A stretch of 23,976 nt of DNA from JBOHER01 sp050701115 (GCA_050701115.1 JBOHER010000368.1:1-23976), one strand, 5' to 3'; positions 7,295 to 16,378 are shown, counted from the first letter of the stretch. Notes: generated by a model not told the origin, from the sequence alone. Translations and numbers: made by a program.

Positions 7295-8347
7295 GTGCAC
7301 CACTTGAAGCAGGTTTTCACCGCCGCTGCGGCTGCAGGGAGCATGCTGGTTCTGGTCGCGTGCGGCAGCGACGCGGCATCCGACGGCAAGCAGCTCACCG
7401 TCGTGATGTGGGGCGGTGCGGACCAGAAGACCCATGTAGAGAACGCGGTGCAGCCATGGGCGGACGCCGTAGGCGTGACGATCAGGCAGGACTCGCCGAG
7501 CGACTACGCGAAGTTCCGCGCGCAGGTTGAGTCGGGCAAGGTGAGCTGGGACATCGTCGAGGTCGAGCCGAACTTCGCGCACAACGCTTGCGCGAACGGT
7601 TGGGCGGTCAAGCTCGACAAGGCCAAGATCGACACCTCGCTGGTGAAGCCGGAGATGGTCAGCGACTGTGCCGTCCCGGTCCTGGAGTACGCCTTCACCA
7701 TCGGTTACAACACCGACGCCTTCCCGGAGAGACACCCGACGACCTGGGCCGAGTTCTTCGACACCGAGCACTTCCCCGGCAAGCGTGGGTTCTGGAAGTA
7801 CGCCACCGGAGCCATGTTCGAGGCAGCCTTGCTGGCAGACGGCGTCGCCCCGGAAGATCTGTACCCACTCGACATCGACCGGGCCTTCAAGAAGCTCGAC
7901 ACGATCAAAGACGACATCGTCTTCTACGAGACCGGTGAGCAGCAGCAACAACTGGTGTCCAGCGGCGAGGTTCCGTTGATCCAAGCCTGGAACGGTCGGA
8001 TCTACTCGGCAGCGCAGGAGGGCCAGCCGGTCGCCAACGAGTGGAACGAACACCTGCTGTCCTACGACCAGTTGGTGATCCCTGAAGGCTCGCCGCACGC
8101 CGACCTCGCGCAGGACTGGGTTTCTTGGTACCTCGAGAACCCTGATGCGCAGGCCGGCTACTCCAACGAGACGGCCTACGGCCCGGTCAGCGACGCTGCT
8201 CTTGAGCACGTGAAGCCGGAGGTGTTGGCTGAGCTTCCAACATCGCCCGAGAACGCGCCGAAGCGTGCCGCGATCATCAACTACGCCTACTGGGCCGAGA
8301 ACTACGACGCCGTCTCCGAGCGGCTGAACGAATGGGCCGCCAAGTGA
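7295..8347 (+). CDS. ABC importer substrate-binding lipoprotein, spermidine/putrescine (PotD) type
   Basis: This 350-aa binding protein would capture the substrate outside the membrane and deliver it to the two permeases that follow. A lipoprotein signal (basic start, AAAAAGSMLVLVAC) places the lipidated cysteine at residue 23. The mature part has the family-1/8 binding-protein look of polyamine carriers: LTVVMWGG near the N-terminus, WDIVEVEPN, IGYNTDAFPE, PTTWAEFFD and a late ETAYGPVSDAAL. I placed the start at the GTG at 7295, right after GGAGGG. An upstream start at 7217 would add 26 residues over promoter-like DNA and bury the signal peptide. The substrate is unknown; relatives carry polyamines, but also other small amines and acids. 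Confidence 0.88.
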   Translation: MHHLKQVFTAAAAAGSMLVLVACGSDAASDGKQLTVVMWGGADQKTHVENAVQPWADAVGVTIRQDSPSDYAKFRAQVESGKVSWDIVEVEPNFAHNACANGWAVKLDKAKIDTSLVKPEMVSDCAVPVLEYAFTIGYNTDAFPERHPTTWAEFFDTEHFPGKRGFWKYATGAMFEAALLADGVAPEDLYPLDIDRAFKKLDTIKDDIVFYETGEQQQQLVSSGEVPLIQAWNGRIYSAAQEGQPVANEWNEHLLSYDQLVIPEGSPHADLAQDWVSWYLENPDAQAGYSNETAYGPVSDAALEHVKPEVLAELPTSPENAPKRAAIINYAYWAENYDAVSERLNEWAAK

Positions 8348-9273
8348 GTGTGACCGTGTCGGCACCGGGGACGGCGTCGGGTCTTCGGAGCGCTCGCCCT
8401 GAAGACCCGGCGACCCCGCCAGCGGCCACCCCACGGAGGCGAGGCGTCTTCGACAACTGGGGACTCCTGATCCTGCCGATCGTCGTGTTCCTGTTGCTGG
8501 TGTTCGTGGCTCCGCTGGTGCTGGTTCTGGCCCGCAGCTTCACCGACCCGGAAACCGGCCTCGGAAACTACCGTGATTTCTTCGGATCACCCGTCTACCT
8601 CGACGTGCTGATCAACACGTTCCGCATCTCCGGCGTGGTCACGCTGATCACGCTGCTGCTGGGATTCCCCTACGCCTACCTGATGACCCTGGCCTCCCCG
8701 TTCTGGCGCGGAGTCATGCTCGTCGCTGTGCTGGTCCCGTTCTGGACCAGCCTCCTGGTCCGCACCTTCGCCTGGGTCCTGATGCTCGGTGACACCGGTG
8801 CCGTCAACGAGACCCTTATCACATTGGGCATCATCGACGAGCCGATCGTGATGATCCGCAACTCCACCGGTGTCGTGATCGGCATGGTGCAGGTGATGCT
8901 TCCTTTCGCGGTGCTCCCGATGTTCGCCACCATGCGCAGCATCGACCGTCGGCTGGTGCAGGCCGCCGAAGGCCTCGGGGCCCGGCCGGTCTCGGCGTTC
9001 TGGCGGGTCTACGCCCCACTGACTCTCCCAGGAGTTGCCGCTTCCAGCCTGCTGGTGTTCATCTCTTCGCTCGGCTTCTACGTGACGCCGGCCCTCCTTG
9101 GCGGGCCCAAGGACGTGATGATCGGTGAGCTGATCGTGCAGCAGCTCTCCGGCGTGCTGCGCTGGGGTTTTGCCTCTGCTCTGGCCGTTGCCCTGCTCGT
9201 CGTTACCGCGACTCTGCTGCTCCTGGTTTCCCGCATCGTCAACGTCGGCAAGTTCATCGGAGGTGAACGATGA
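8344..9273 (+). CDS. ABC importer permease, PotB type
   Basis: This inner-membrane permease of about 309 aa has six predicted helices. The first is at about residues 39-63, after a Pro/Ala/Arg-rich cytoplasmic N-terminus. The cytoplasmic EAA loop that docks to the ATPase is visible as QAAEGLGARPVSAFWRVYAP. I favour the GTG at 8344, whose G-T-G-A overlaps the stop of the binding-protein gene by 4 bp; an in-frame ATG at 8332 is an alternative. It ends in an ATGA overlap with the second permease. The pair would form the channel of one polyamine-type importer. Confidence 0.88.
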   Translation: MSVTVSAPGTASGLRSARPEDPATPPAATPRRRGVFDNWGLLILPIVVFLLLVFVAPLVLVLARSFTDPETGLGNYRDFFGSPVYLDVLINTFRISGVVTLITLLLGFPYAYLMTLASPFWRGVMLVAVLVPFWTSLLVRTFAWVLMLGDTGAVNETLITLGIIDEPIVMIRNSTGVVIGMVQVMLPFAVLPMFATMRSIDRRLVQAAEGLGARPVSAFWRVYAPLTLPGVAASSLLVFISSLGFYVTPALLGGPKDVMIGELIVQQLSGVLRWGFASALAVALLVVTATLLLLVSRIVNVGKFIGGER

Positions 9274-10076
9274 ACTCTCGCTTCATGGTCCGCGGATCGC
9301 TGATCCTGCTGGCAGTTCTGACCGCGATCTACCTCGTCGCCCCGGTCCTCATCGTCATCCCGACCTCCTTCAACGACAGCTCGTTCCTCAAGTTCCCGCC
9401 TGAGGTCTGGTCGCTGCGGTGGTACGAGACCTACTTCCACGACGCCACGTGGATCGCGAGCACGATCAACAGCATCAAGATCGGGCTCCTGGTCACCGCG
9501 CTCTCGGTCGTACTCGGGGTGATGGCCTCCCTGGCCATGATCCGCGGCCGATACCCGCTGCGCGCGCTGGCCGGCGGACTGGTCCTCGCGCCGGTGCTGG
9601 TGCCGTATGTGATCATCGGCCTTGCGGTGTACGCCGCGTTCCTGCGCCTCGGCCTGACCCAGACCACATTGGGATTCGTCCTCGTGCACACCGCCCTGGC
9701 CGTCCCGTTCGTGGTGATCAACGTGTCCTCGGCGTTGGTGAGCTTCGACCGGCGGCTCGAGATGGCTGCGATGGGCCTGGGCGCCGGGCCTGTGAGCACC
9801 TTCATCCGCGTCACGTTGCCGGTGATCGCGCCCAGTGTCATGGCCGGTGCGTTGTTCGCGTTCATCACCTCCTTCGACGAGGTCGTCACCAGCATCTTCC
9901 TCGCAGGACCGGATCTGACCACGCTCCCCGTGCAGATGTGGAGCGGTATCCGCGTCCAGATCGACCCGACCGTGGCAGCGGTGTCCACGATGCTCCTGCT
10001 GGTCACCCTTTCTCTGTTCGGCTCGGCCGGTCTCATCCGGGCGCTGCGCAACCGCCACCTGAACCGGTCGGCCTGA
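9270..10076 (+). CDS. ABC importer permease, PotC type
   Basis: This 268-aa permease has six helices, the first at about residues 9-29, followed by the NDSSFLKFPPEVWSLRWYE segment typical of PotC-like proteins. The EAA loop reads EMAAMGLGAGPVSTFIRVTLP. The ATG at 9270 overlaps the previous stop as ATGA, so translation is probably coupled. It partners the permease at 8344-9273 and is followed 24 bp later by the ATPase gene. Confidence 0.9.
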   Translation: MNSRFMVRGSLILLAVLTAIYLVAPVLIVIPTSFNDSSFLKFPPEVWSLRWYETYFHDATWIASTINSIKIGLLVTALSVVLGVMASLAMIRGRYPLRALAGGLVLAPVLVPYVIIGLAVYAAFLRLGLTQTTLGFVLVHTALAVPFVVINVSSALVSFDRRLEMAAMGLGAGPVSTFIRVTLPVIAPSVMAGALFAFITSFDEVVTSIFLAGPDLTTLPVQMWSGIRVQIDPTVAAVSTMLLLVTLSLFGSAGLIRALRNRHLNRSA

Positions 10077-10100
10077 CCGGACACTCTTGGAGAAACAGCT

Positions 10101-11216
10101 ATGGAAAGGCAGCTTTCGGGACTCGGCGGCGCCGGGACCACCATCGACATCCTCAACGTGGTCAAGCACTACAAGGGCAGCACCGCCGTCAACGACGTCA
10201 GCCTGCATGTGCGTGAGGGCGAGTTCCTCACCCTCCTCGGCTCGAGCGGGTCTGGCAAGTCGACGGTGCTCAACATCATCGCCGGGTTCATCGAACCGAC
10301 CGCCGGTCGGATCGAGGTCGGCGGAACGGACATCACCTCGGTACCTCCGAACAAGCGTGACCTCGGCATGGTCTTCCAGCACTACGCGCTGTTCCCGCAC
10401 ATGTCTGTGTGGGACAACGTGGCCTTCCCGCTGCGGCGGCGCAAGGTGGCCAAGGCAGACGTCACCCGCCGGGTGCAGCAGGCACTCGACCTCGTCGAGC
10501 TCGGCCACCTGGCCAAGCGTCGTCCGTCCCAGCTCTCCGGTGGCCAGCAGCAGCGGGTCGCACTGGCCCGGGCGATCGTCTTCCAACCCCAGGCGCTGCT
10601 GATGGACGAGCCGCTCGGTGCACTGGACAAGCGGTTGCGCGAGCAGCTGCAGCTGGAGATCAAGCGTCTGCACCAGGAGCTGGGCACGACGTTCGTCTTC
10701 GTCACCCACGACCAGGCGGAGGCGCTGGCGATGTCGGACCGCATCGCGGTGCTCCGTGACGGAGAACTCGTGCAGGTCGGCACACCCGAAGACCTCTACG
10801 AGCGTCCGTCCAGTCTCTACACCGCCGAGTTCCTGGGGGAGTCCAACATCTTCTCCGGCCACAGCGACGGCGGGCGGTTCGTCGACTCCCGGACGAAGTC
10901 CGCGTTCTCGGTCGGCTCCGCTGCGGCCGGTGCGACCGCGCTCGTCGTACGGCCGGAGTACCTCAACCTCAGCGCCAAGGGCAGCGACATCCCGACCGAT
11001 CACAACGCGGTCAACGGCGTCGTCCGCGAGGTGGTCTACCTCGGCAGCGGTCTCCGGGTCGAGGTGGGGCTTCCCGACGGCCGCAACCTCGTCGCCCGGG
11101 CCGGAACTCGCGGTGAGCTCAGCCCGGAGCCCGGCCTGCCCGTCGTCGCGCACTGGCACCCCGAACGGTCGCTCGTGGTCAGCGATGACACCGACGCCGA
11201 GGACACAGCCGCATAA
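10101..11216 (+). CDS. ABC importer ATP-binding protein, PotA type
   Basis: This 371-aa ATPase would power the importer from the cytoplasmic face. It shows Walker A GSSGSGKS (47-54), the Q-loop at Gln93, signature LSGGQQQR (145-152), Walker B LLMDEP (166-171) and H-loop His203. After about residue 240 a TOBE-type regulatory domain follows, as in PotA and other family members of the spermidine/iron/sulfate group. The ATG follows GGAG at eight bases. All parts of one importer are thus present in the order binding protein, two permeases, ATPase. It is followed after 68 bp by the catabolic genes on the same strand. Confidence 0.93.
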   Translation: MERQLSGLGGAGTTIDILNVVKHYKGSTAVNDVSLHVREGEFLTLLGSSGSGKSTVLNIIAGFIEPTAGRIEVGGTDITSVPPNKRDLGMVFQHYALFPHMSVWDNVAFPLRRRKVAKADVTRRVQQALDLVELGHLAKRRPSQLSGGQQQRVALARAIVFQPQALLMDEPLGALDKRLREQLQLEIKRLHQELGTTFVFVTHDQAEALAMSDRIAVLRDGELVQVGTPEDLYERPSSLYTAEFLGESNIFSGHSDGGRFVDSRTKSAFSVGSAAAGATALVVRPEYLNLSAKGSDIPTDHNAVNGVVREVVYLGSGLRVEVGLPDGRNLVARAGTRGELSPEPGLPVVAHWHPERSLVVSDDTDAEDTAA

Positions 11217-11284
11217 CCCCCGACCCCACCTACTTCGACGGCACGGAACAACGAACCGTCTGACTCAACCTGCAAGGAGAAACC

Positions 11285-12454
11285 ATGTCCCGCGCACTGC
11301 GTGACGGCCTCGATCTCACTGAGGAACAGCGCGAGTTCATCGCCCTGGCTGGCGACTTCGCCGAGCGCGAGATCCGGCCCCGGGCCCGGGCCGTCGACGA
11401 GGCGGACACCGAGTCACCCATGGACCTGTGGGCCAAGGCGGCCGCGGTGGGCTTGAGCTCGTACATGCTGTCCGCTGAGTACGGCGGCGGCGGCATCGCC
11501 GACCTGGTCACCCAATGCCTTGTGCAGGAGGAGCTCTGCTACGGCGACATCGGCATCGGCAACTTCCTCACCTCCAGCGCCTTCTTCGCCGGCCCGGTCG
11601 AGGCGCTCGGCACCGAGGAGCAGAAGAAGCGGTGGCTGACACCGCTGACCACTGAGAACCCGCCGGTGACCGCCGTGGCGGTGACCGAACCCGGCGTCGG
11701 CTCCGACTCGGCGAGCCTGCAGACCCGCGCGGTCCGCGACGGCGACCACTACGTGCTCAACGGCCAGAAGACCTGGATCTCCAACGCGCCCTACGCCAAA
11801 TGGATCGTGGTCTTCGCGACCGTCGACCCCAGCCTGCGGCCCAAGGGTGTCACCGCGTTCCTCGTCGAACGGGACATGCCCGGGGTCACCATCGGCCAGC
11901 CCATGGTGAAGATGGGGCAACGCGGCATCGTCAACGCCGAGGTCTTCCTCGACAACGTCCGCGTGGCTCTGGAGAACCGGCTCGGCGCCGAGGGGCAGGG
12001 CTTCTACGGCCTTATGCGCACCTTCGACGCCTCGCGGATCCTGATCGGCGCCGGCGCCACCGGCCTGTCCCGGGCCGCGCTCGACGCATCCATCAAGTAC
12101 GCCAAGGAGCGCGAGCAGTTCGGCAAGCCGATCATCCAGCACCAGGCAGTTGCGTTCCGGCTCGCCGACATGGCTGCCAAGACCGACGTCTCCCACCTGG
12201 TGACGATGCGTGCGGCGCGGCTCTTCGACGCCGGCGAGCCGGTGGCGGCGGAGTCGGCGATCGCCAAGCTGACCGCCTCGGAGAACACCACTTGGGTGAC
12301 CAATGCTGCCCTGCAGACCCACGGCGGCTGGGGCTACTCGCGGGAGTTCCTGGTCGAGAAGTGGCTGCGCGACGCCAAGCTCGAAGAGATCGAGGAAGGC
12401 ACCTCCGACATCCAGCGGCTGATCATCTCCCGTTCGCTTGCAGGCCCGGCATGA
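11285..12454 (+). CDS. Acyl-CoA dehydrogenase (short/medium-chain-type active site)
   Basis: This 389-aa FAD enzyme would form a trans-2-enoyl-CoA from an acyl-CoA. Visible marks are VTEPGVGSDSASLQT (133-147), YVLNGQKTWISNA (156-168), REQFGKPIIQHQAVAFRLADM and QTHGGWGYSREF (344-355). IEEGTSDIQR carries the catalytic Glu at about residue 371, the position used by short- and medium-chain enzymes. The helix position used as base by the long-chain type reads FDASR, so this is a different subfamily from the enzyme at 5016-6161. The ATG follows AGGAG five bases away. Its stop overlaps the next start (ATGA), tying it to the acyl-CoA synthetase whose product it may use. Confidence 0.92.
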   Translation: MSRALRDGLDLTEEQREFIALAGDFAEREIRPRARAVDEADTESPMDLWAKAAAVGLSSYMLSAEYGGGGIADLVTQCLVQEELCYGDIGIGNFLTSSAFFAGPVEALGTEEQKKRWLTPLTTENPPVTAVAVTEPGVGSDSASLQTRAVRDGDHYVLNGQKTWISNAPYAKWIVVFATVDPSLRPKGVTAFLVERDMPGVTIGQPMVKMGQRGIVNAEVFLDNVRVALENRLGAEGQGFYGLMRTFDASRILIGAGATGLSRAALDASIKYAKEREQFGKPIIQHQAVAFRLADMAAKTDVSHLVTMRAARLFDAGEPVAAESAIAKLTASENTTWVTNAALQTHGGWGYSREFLVEKWLRDAKLEEIEEGTSDIQRLIISRSLAGPA

Positions 12455-14553
12455 CCAACGCCCTCTCCGTCTTCTCCGACCCACGGTCGGTGGCCGTGGT
12501 GGGAGCCTCGGCGGACCCGTCCAAGTGGGGGTACTGGCTGGCGCGCGGTGCGCTGCGCGGGCAGTCCCGCCGAACGGTCCACCTGGTCAACGCCAAGTCG
12601 GCTGTGATCGAGGACGCCCCGTCGGTGCCCTCGCTGCGAGACCTTCCCGAAGCACCCGAGCTGGTCGTGCTGTGCGCTCCCGCCGCGACGATCCCCGCCG
12701 TCGTTGAGGAGGCACTCGAGCTCGGTGTGCGAGGGTTCCTCGGCATCACCGCCGGCATCGACTCCGTGCACGGAGAGCCCGGCCTCGAACGCCGGCTGGC
12801 CGAGCGGATCCGGTCCGGCGGTGCCCGGATCATCGGCCCGAACTGCCTGGGGTTGTACGACGCAGCGAACCAGCTCGAGCTGGCCTGGGGCACGTTCGAG
12901 CCGGGAAACCTCGGCATCGTCTCCCAGTCCGGTCAGCTGGGACTGGAGATCGCCGGACTGGCCGTGCATGCGGGGCTCGGGGTCTCCCGGTTCGTGTCCG
13001 TGGGCAACCAGGTCGACGTGACCGCGGCCCACGTCCTCGAGGACCTCGTCAACCACGAGGCGACGAGAGCGGTCGTGCTCTACCTGGAGAGCTTCGCCGA
13101 CGGCCGTGAGCTGGTCGCAACCATGTCCCGGCTGCGCGACGCCGGGAAGCCGGTGGTCGTGCTGACCGTCGGCGCCAGCGAGGCCAGCCGGGCGGCGGCT
13201 CGTTCGCACACCGGGGCGCTCACCGCGTCGACCGACGTGGTCGCCGCGGCCTGTCGTACCGCCGGTGCGGTGCTGGTGGAGACCCCCGCCCAGGCCGTCG
13301 ACCTGGCACACCTGCTGCTGGGCAGCCCGCTACCGCGCGGACGTCGGGTCGCGATCGTCAGCGACAGCGGCGGCCAGGGTGCGATCGCCGCCGACACCCT
13401 CTCTCGCGAGGGTCTGACTGTGCCGAAGTTGTCGACAGCGACGTCGGAGTCGTTGGCCGCCTTCCTGCCGGCGGCGGCCGCGGTGCGCAACCCGGTCGAC
13501 CTCGCTGGTGCGGGCGAGCAGGACCTCAACACCTACTCCCGGGTCGTGCATCTGCTGCTGGGCAGCGGCGAGGTCGACTCAGTGGTGCTGTCGGGGTACT
13601 TCGGGACCTACGGCTTGGACACGCCTGCCCTCGTGGACCGCGAGCTCGAGGTCGTCGAGACGCTGGCCGGTTCGGTCCGCAGATACGACCGCCCGGTCGT
13701 CGTACACAGCATGAGCCACGACTCGCCCGCCGTGCAGTCGATGCGCGCCCACGCCGTGCCCACGCTGCACACCATCGACGGTGTCGCCCGGTCTCTCGGT
13801 CTGGCCGGGGACCTGTACGAGCGCAAGGATGCCCCTGCGGTCGGTCCGGTCGAGTCCACCGACGCCACCGTGGGTGAGGTGGTGGCCTACCTGCCGGCAC
13901 GGGATCTGGTCGCGTCGTACGGCGTCTCATACCCCGGCGGCACAGGCCTGAGAAGGGTCGAGGAGCTGCGCGAGGCTGCGCAGGAACTGACTGCCCCGTT
14001 CGTGCTGAAGGCCGGATGGCTCGAGCACAAGACCGAGGTTGGTGGTGTCGCGGTCGGTCTCGCCGACGTCGACGCCGTAGAGGCCGCCTTCGTGGAGATG
14101 TCGGGCCGTGTCGGGGATGGGGAGTACGTGCTCGAGGAGATGGACCGCCGCGCGGACGTCGTGGAGCTGATCGTCGGCGCTCGACGCGACCGCTCCTTCG
14201 GACCTCTCGTTCTGGTCGGCCTCGGCGGCGTGCAGGCCGAGCTCTACCGGGATGTGGAGATCGCGCTTGCACCGGTGACCGAGCAGCAGGCGCTGGCCAT
14301 GCTCAAGGAACTGCGCGCCTTCCCGATGCTGCAGGGATGGCGCGGGAAACCGGCCGTCGACATCACATCGGCCGCCCGCACGGTGGCGGCGTTGTCCCAT
14401 CTGCTCGCCGAGGACGCGAACGTCGTCGAGTGCGAGATCAACCCGCTACGAGTCGGCCCGGACGGCGCGATTGCCGTCGACGCGCTGGTGATCACCGCCG
14501 CGTCCAGCGACGACTCGTCCGCTACCGCAGTACTGACAGGAGCTACACAATGA
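12451..14553 (+). CDS. ADP-forming acyl-CoA synthetase (acetate-CoA ligase type), fused alpha-beta
   Basis: This 700-aa enzyme would make an acyl-CoA from a carboxylate, CoA and ATP, giving ADP and phosphate. The order is a CoA-binding Rossmann domain (residues 7-130, VAVVGASADPSKWG, IGPNCLG), a succinyl-CoA-ligase-like domain (IVSQSGQLG at 156-164) and, in the last 230 residues, an ATP-grasp domain (FVLKAGWLEHKTEVGGVAVG, ECEINPL). The phosphorylated histidine is expected at His253 in ARSHTGALTAS. I use the ATG at 12451, which overlaps the dehydrogenase stop by 4 bp; longer readings of this frame run through the upstream gene and are false. The acid used is not known. Confidence 0.9.
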   Translation: MTNALSVFSDPRSVAVVGASADPSKWGYWLARGALRGQSRRTVHLVNAKSAVIEDAPSVPSLRDLPEAPELVVLCAPAATIPAVVEEALELGVRGFLGITAGIDSVHGEPGLERRLAERIRSGGARIIGPNCLGLYDAANQLELAWGTFEPGNLGIVSQSGQLGLEIAGLAVHAGLGVSRFVSVGNQVDVTAAHVLEDLVNHEATRAVVLYLESFADGRELVATMSRLRDAGKPVVVLTVGASEASRAAARSHTGALTASTDVVAAACRTAGAVLVETPAQAVDLAHLLLGSPLPRGRRVAIVSDSGGQGAIAADTLSREGLTVPKLSTATSESLAAFLPAAAAVRNPVDLAGAGEQDLNTYSRVVHLLLGSGEVDSVVLSGYFGTYGLDTPALVDRELEVVETLAGSVRRYDRPVVVHSMSHDSPAVQSMRAHAVPTLHTIDGVARSLGLAGDLYERKDAPAVGPVESTDATVGEVVAYLPARDLVASYGVSYPGGTGLRRVEELREAAQELTAPFVLKAGWLEHKTEVGGVAVGLADVDAVEAAFVEMSGRVGDGEYVLEEMDRRADVVELIVGARRDRSFGPLVLVGLGGVQAELYRDVEIALAPVTEQQALAMLKELRAFPMLQGWRGKPAVDITSAARTVAALSHLLAEDANVVECEINPLRVGPDGAIAVDALVITAASSDDSSATAVLTGATQ

Positions 14554-14750
14554 TCGAGAAGTCGTCGAACAACGAGTTCACCGGCCAGGTCGCGCTGGTC
14601 ACCGGGGGCGGATCGGGAATCGGCCGTGCCGTCGCCCTGCGCTACGCCGCCGGCGGCGGCAACATCGCGGTGCTGGGCCGCCGCGCCGAACCACTCGAGG
14701 AGACCGCGCGGTTCGCCGTCGTCTCCGCCGACTCGTCGGCCGGAGAGTGA
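14550..14750 (+). pseudogene. Truncated short-chain dehydrogenase/reductase remnant (66 aa)
   Basis: The reading frame begins like a normal SDR: VALVTGGGSGIGRAVALRY carries the TGxxxGIG cofactor motif, and NIAVLGRRAEPLEETA follows as strand 2 and its helix. It then ends after FAVVSADSSAGE, where full SDRs continue for another 180 or so residues with the catalytic Ser, Tyr and Lys. None of these is present, so it cannot be a working reductase. Yet it keeps an ATGA overlap with the synthetase stop, and its stop abuts the next gene. A deletion that kept the frame and the coupling is the simplest reading. A retained small protein is possible. Confidence 0.7.
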
Positions 14751-14758
14751 GCATCGAA

Positions 14759-16378
14759 ATGAGCCAGATGACAGGCGGTCAGGCACTCGTCGCGGCGCTC
14801 CTCGGCCACGGTGTCGACACCGTGTTCGGCATCCCCGGGACACACAACCTGGAGATCTACCGGCACTTCGCCAAGCAGGGATTGCGGCACGTCGGCCCCC
14901 GGCACGAGCAGGGCGCCGGCTACGCCGCGGACGGATACGCGCGTACGACGGGCCGCCCCGGCGTCGCTGTCGTGACCAGCGGGCCCGGCTTGCTCAACGC
15001 CGCGGCGGCGATCGGTCAGGCTTACTCGGACTCGGTCCCGGTGCTGCTGGTCTCCCCGGGACTTCCGCTGCGACACCCCGGCTACGGCAACGGTCTGCTG
15101 CACGAGACCAAGGACCAGAGCGCGACCCTGGCCGCGGTCGCGGCCGACAGCATCCGCGCCACCAGCGTGGCGGAGATCCCGGTCGCGGTGGCCCAGGCCT
15201 TCGCAACCATGACCGCGGGCCGGCCCCGGCCGGTGCACCTCGAGGTGCCACTCGATGTGCTCGGTGAGACCGGTGAGGTCACAATCGTGCCGCCGGTCCC
15301 GCATGCACAGCGCCTTGCCCCTGCCAAGCAGATCACGGCGGCCGCGGACCGGCTCGCCTCGGCGGAGCGCGCGGTCGTGATCGTCGGTGGCGGCTCTCGC
15401 GGCGCGGCCGAGGAGGTCCGCCTGCTCGCCGAGCGGCTCGCCGCCCCCGTGGTCACCACCACCAACGGCAAAGGGGTGCTCGCCGAGGACCACCCGCTCG
15501 CACTCGGCGCCGGTGTCCACCTGGCCGCGATCCGGGAACTGCTGCACGAGTCCGAGGTGGTCCTCGCCGTCGGCACCGAGCTGGCGCCGTCCGACCTGTG
15601 GAACGGGCCGCTGCCGCTTGAGGGCCGGCTGGTCCGAGTCGACATCGACCCGGTCGCCTCGGTGACCAACGCCGTCCCGGACGTCGCCGTCGTCGGGGAC
15701 GCGGCCGCGAGCCTGCGCGAGCTGCTTATCCAGCTGCCGGAGCGCCAGGCGGACCCCGCGAAGCACGAAGCGGCTGCCTACTGGCGGGAACGCAAGCTCA
15801 AGGACGCCCAGGCCGAGGGGGCCGAATGGCTCCCGATCATCGACGCCATCGCCTCTGCGCTGCCACGCGATGCCGTGGTGGCCGGGGACAGCGCGATGGT
15901 CTGCTACTACGGCGCGCTCGGGAATCTGCCCACGTATGAACCGGCCTCGTTCCTCTACCCCACCGGTTACGGCACGCTCGGCTACGGCCTGCCGGCCGCG
16001 ATCGGCGCGAAGGTCGGGAACCCCGACAAGCCGGTCGTCGCGCTCCTTGGTGACGGCGGTGTCATGTTCACCATCGCCGAGCTCGCGACCGCCGCGTCGC
16101 TGCGGATCCCGCTGCCGGTCGTCATCGTCGACAACACCGGCTACGGGGAGATCCGCAACGAGATGGTGGACCGGGACGATCCCGTGCACGCGGTCACCCT
16201 GCCCTCGCCGGACTTCGCAGCACTCGGCCGCTCCCTCGGGTGCCTCGCTGTGGAGGTCGACGACGTCGCCGACCTCCCGAGCTCGCTCACCGACGCGCTG
16301 TCCGCGGACCGACCGACGGTAATCCACGTCCGCCACGACGACCCGGCGGCTACTGGCCATGAAGGAAACAAGGCATGA
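14759..16378 (+). CDS. ThDP-dependent 2-oxoacid decarboxylase, AruI (5-guanidino-2-oxopentanoate decarboxylase)-like
   Basis: This 539-aa enzyme of the acetolactate synthase/benzoylformate decarboxylase superfamily has the three usual domains. The ThDP-activating Glu is Glu50 in RHEQGAGYAADGYAR. The metal/ThDP motif runs from GDGG (431-434) to DN (458-459). From memory of AruI, the 2-ketoarginine decarboxylase of the arginine transaminase pathway, several stretches match closely: the MTGGQAL start, FGIPGTHNLEIYR, LLHETKDQ (113-120), PTGYGTLGYGLPAAIGAK (401-418) and EIRNEM. It would release CO2 and an aldehyde. The ATG at 14759 matches the expected N-terminus; a GTG at 14747 overlapping the SDR stop is the alternative. 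An acetolactate synthase role is less likely. The true substrate is inferred. Confidence 0.78.
   Translation: MSQMTGGQALVAALLGHGVDTVFGIPGTHNLEIYRHFAKQGLRHVGPRHEQGAGYAADGYARTTGRPGVAVVTSGPGLLNAAAAIGQAYSDSVPVLLVSPGLPLRHPGYGNGLLHETKDQSATLAAVAADSIRATSVAEIPVAVAQAFATMTAGRPRPVHLEVPLDVLGETGEVTIVPPVPHAQRLAPAKQITAAADRLASAERAVVIVGGGSRGAAEEVRLLAERLAAPVVTTTNGKGVLAEDHPLALGAGVHLAAIRELLHESEVVLAVGTELAPSDLWNGPLPLEGRLVRVDIDPVASVTNAVPDVAVVGDAAASLRELLIQLPERQADPAKHEAAAYWRERKLKDAQAEGAEWLPIIDAIASALPRDAVVAGDSAMVCYYGALGNLPTYEPASFLYPTGYGTLGYGLPAAIGAKVGNPDKPVVALLGDGGVMFTIAELATAASLRIPLPVVIVDNTGYGEIRNEMVDRDDPVHAVTLPSPDFAALGRSLGCLAVEVDDVADLPSSLTDALSADRPTVIHVRHDDPAATGHEGNKA

Noticed and set aside
9078..11159. A 693-residue open frame on the minus strand
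   Set aside because: It lies opposite the permease and ATPase genes, whose motifs are complete, and its translation is His/Arg/Asp-rich without domains. It is an antisense shadow of high-GC coding DNA.
11237..11260. Hairpin GACGG...CCGTC between the importer ATPase and the acyl-CoA dehydrogenase gene
   Set aside because: The stem is 5 bp with a 14-nt loop and no T tract, so it is not convincing as a terminator; the two gene groups may be one transcript.
11800..12450. Upstream extension of the acyl-CoA synthetase frame to 11800
   Set aside because: The extra residues run in the wrong frame through the acyl-CoA dehydrogenase and are Arg/His-rich. The ATG at 12451 in an ATGA overlap begins exactly at the CoA-binding domain.
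14642..16360. A 572-residue open frame on the minus strand opposite the ThDP enzyme, and a similar one at 16141-17574
   Set aside because: Both mirror well-supported plus-strand genes, have low-complexity charged translations and no start signals.
14759..16378. Acetolactate synthase large subunit
   Set aside because: No small regulatory subunit follows. The HETKDQ and GYGTLGYGLPAAIGAK stretches and the neighbours fit an AruI-like decarboxylase better.
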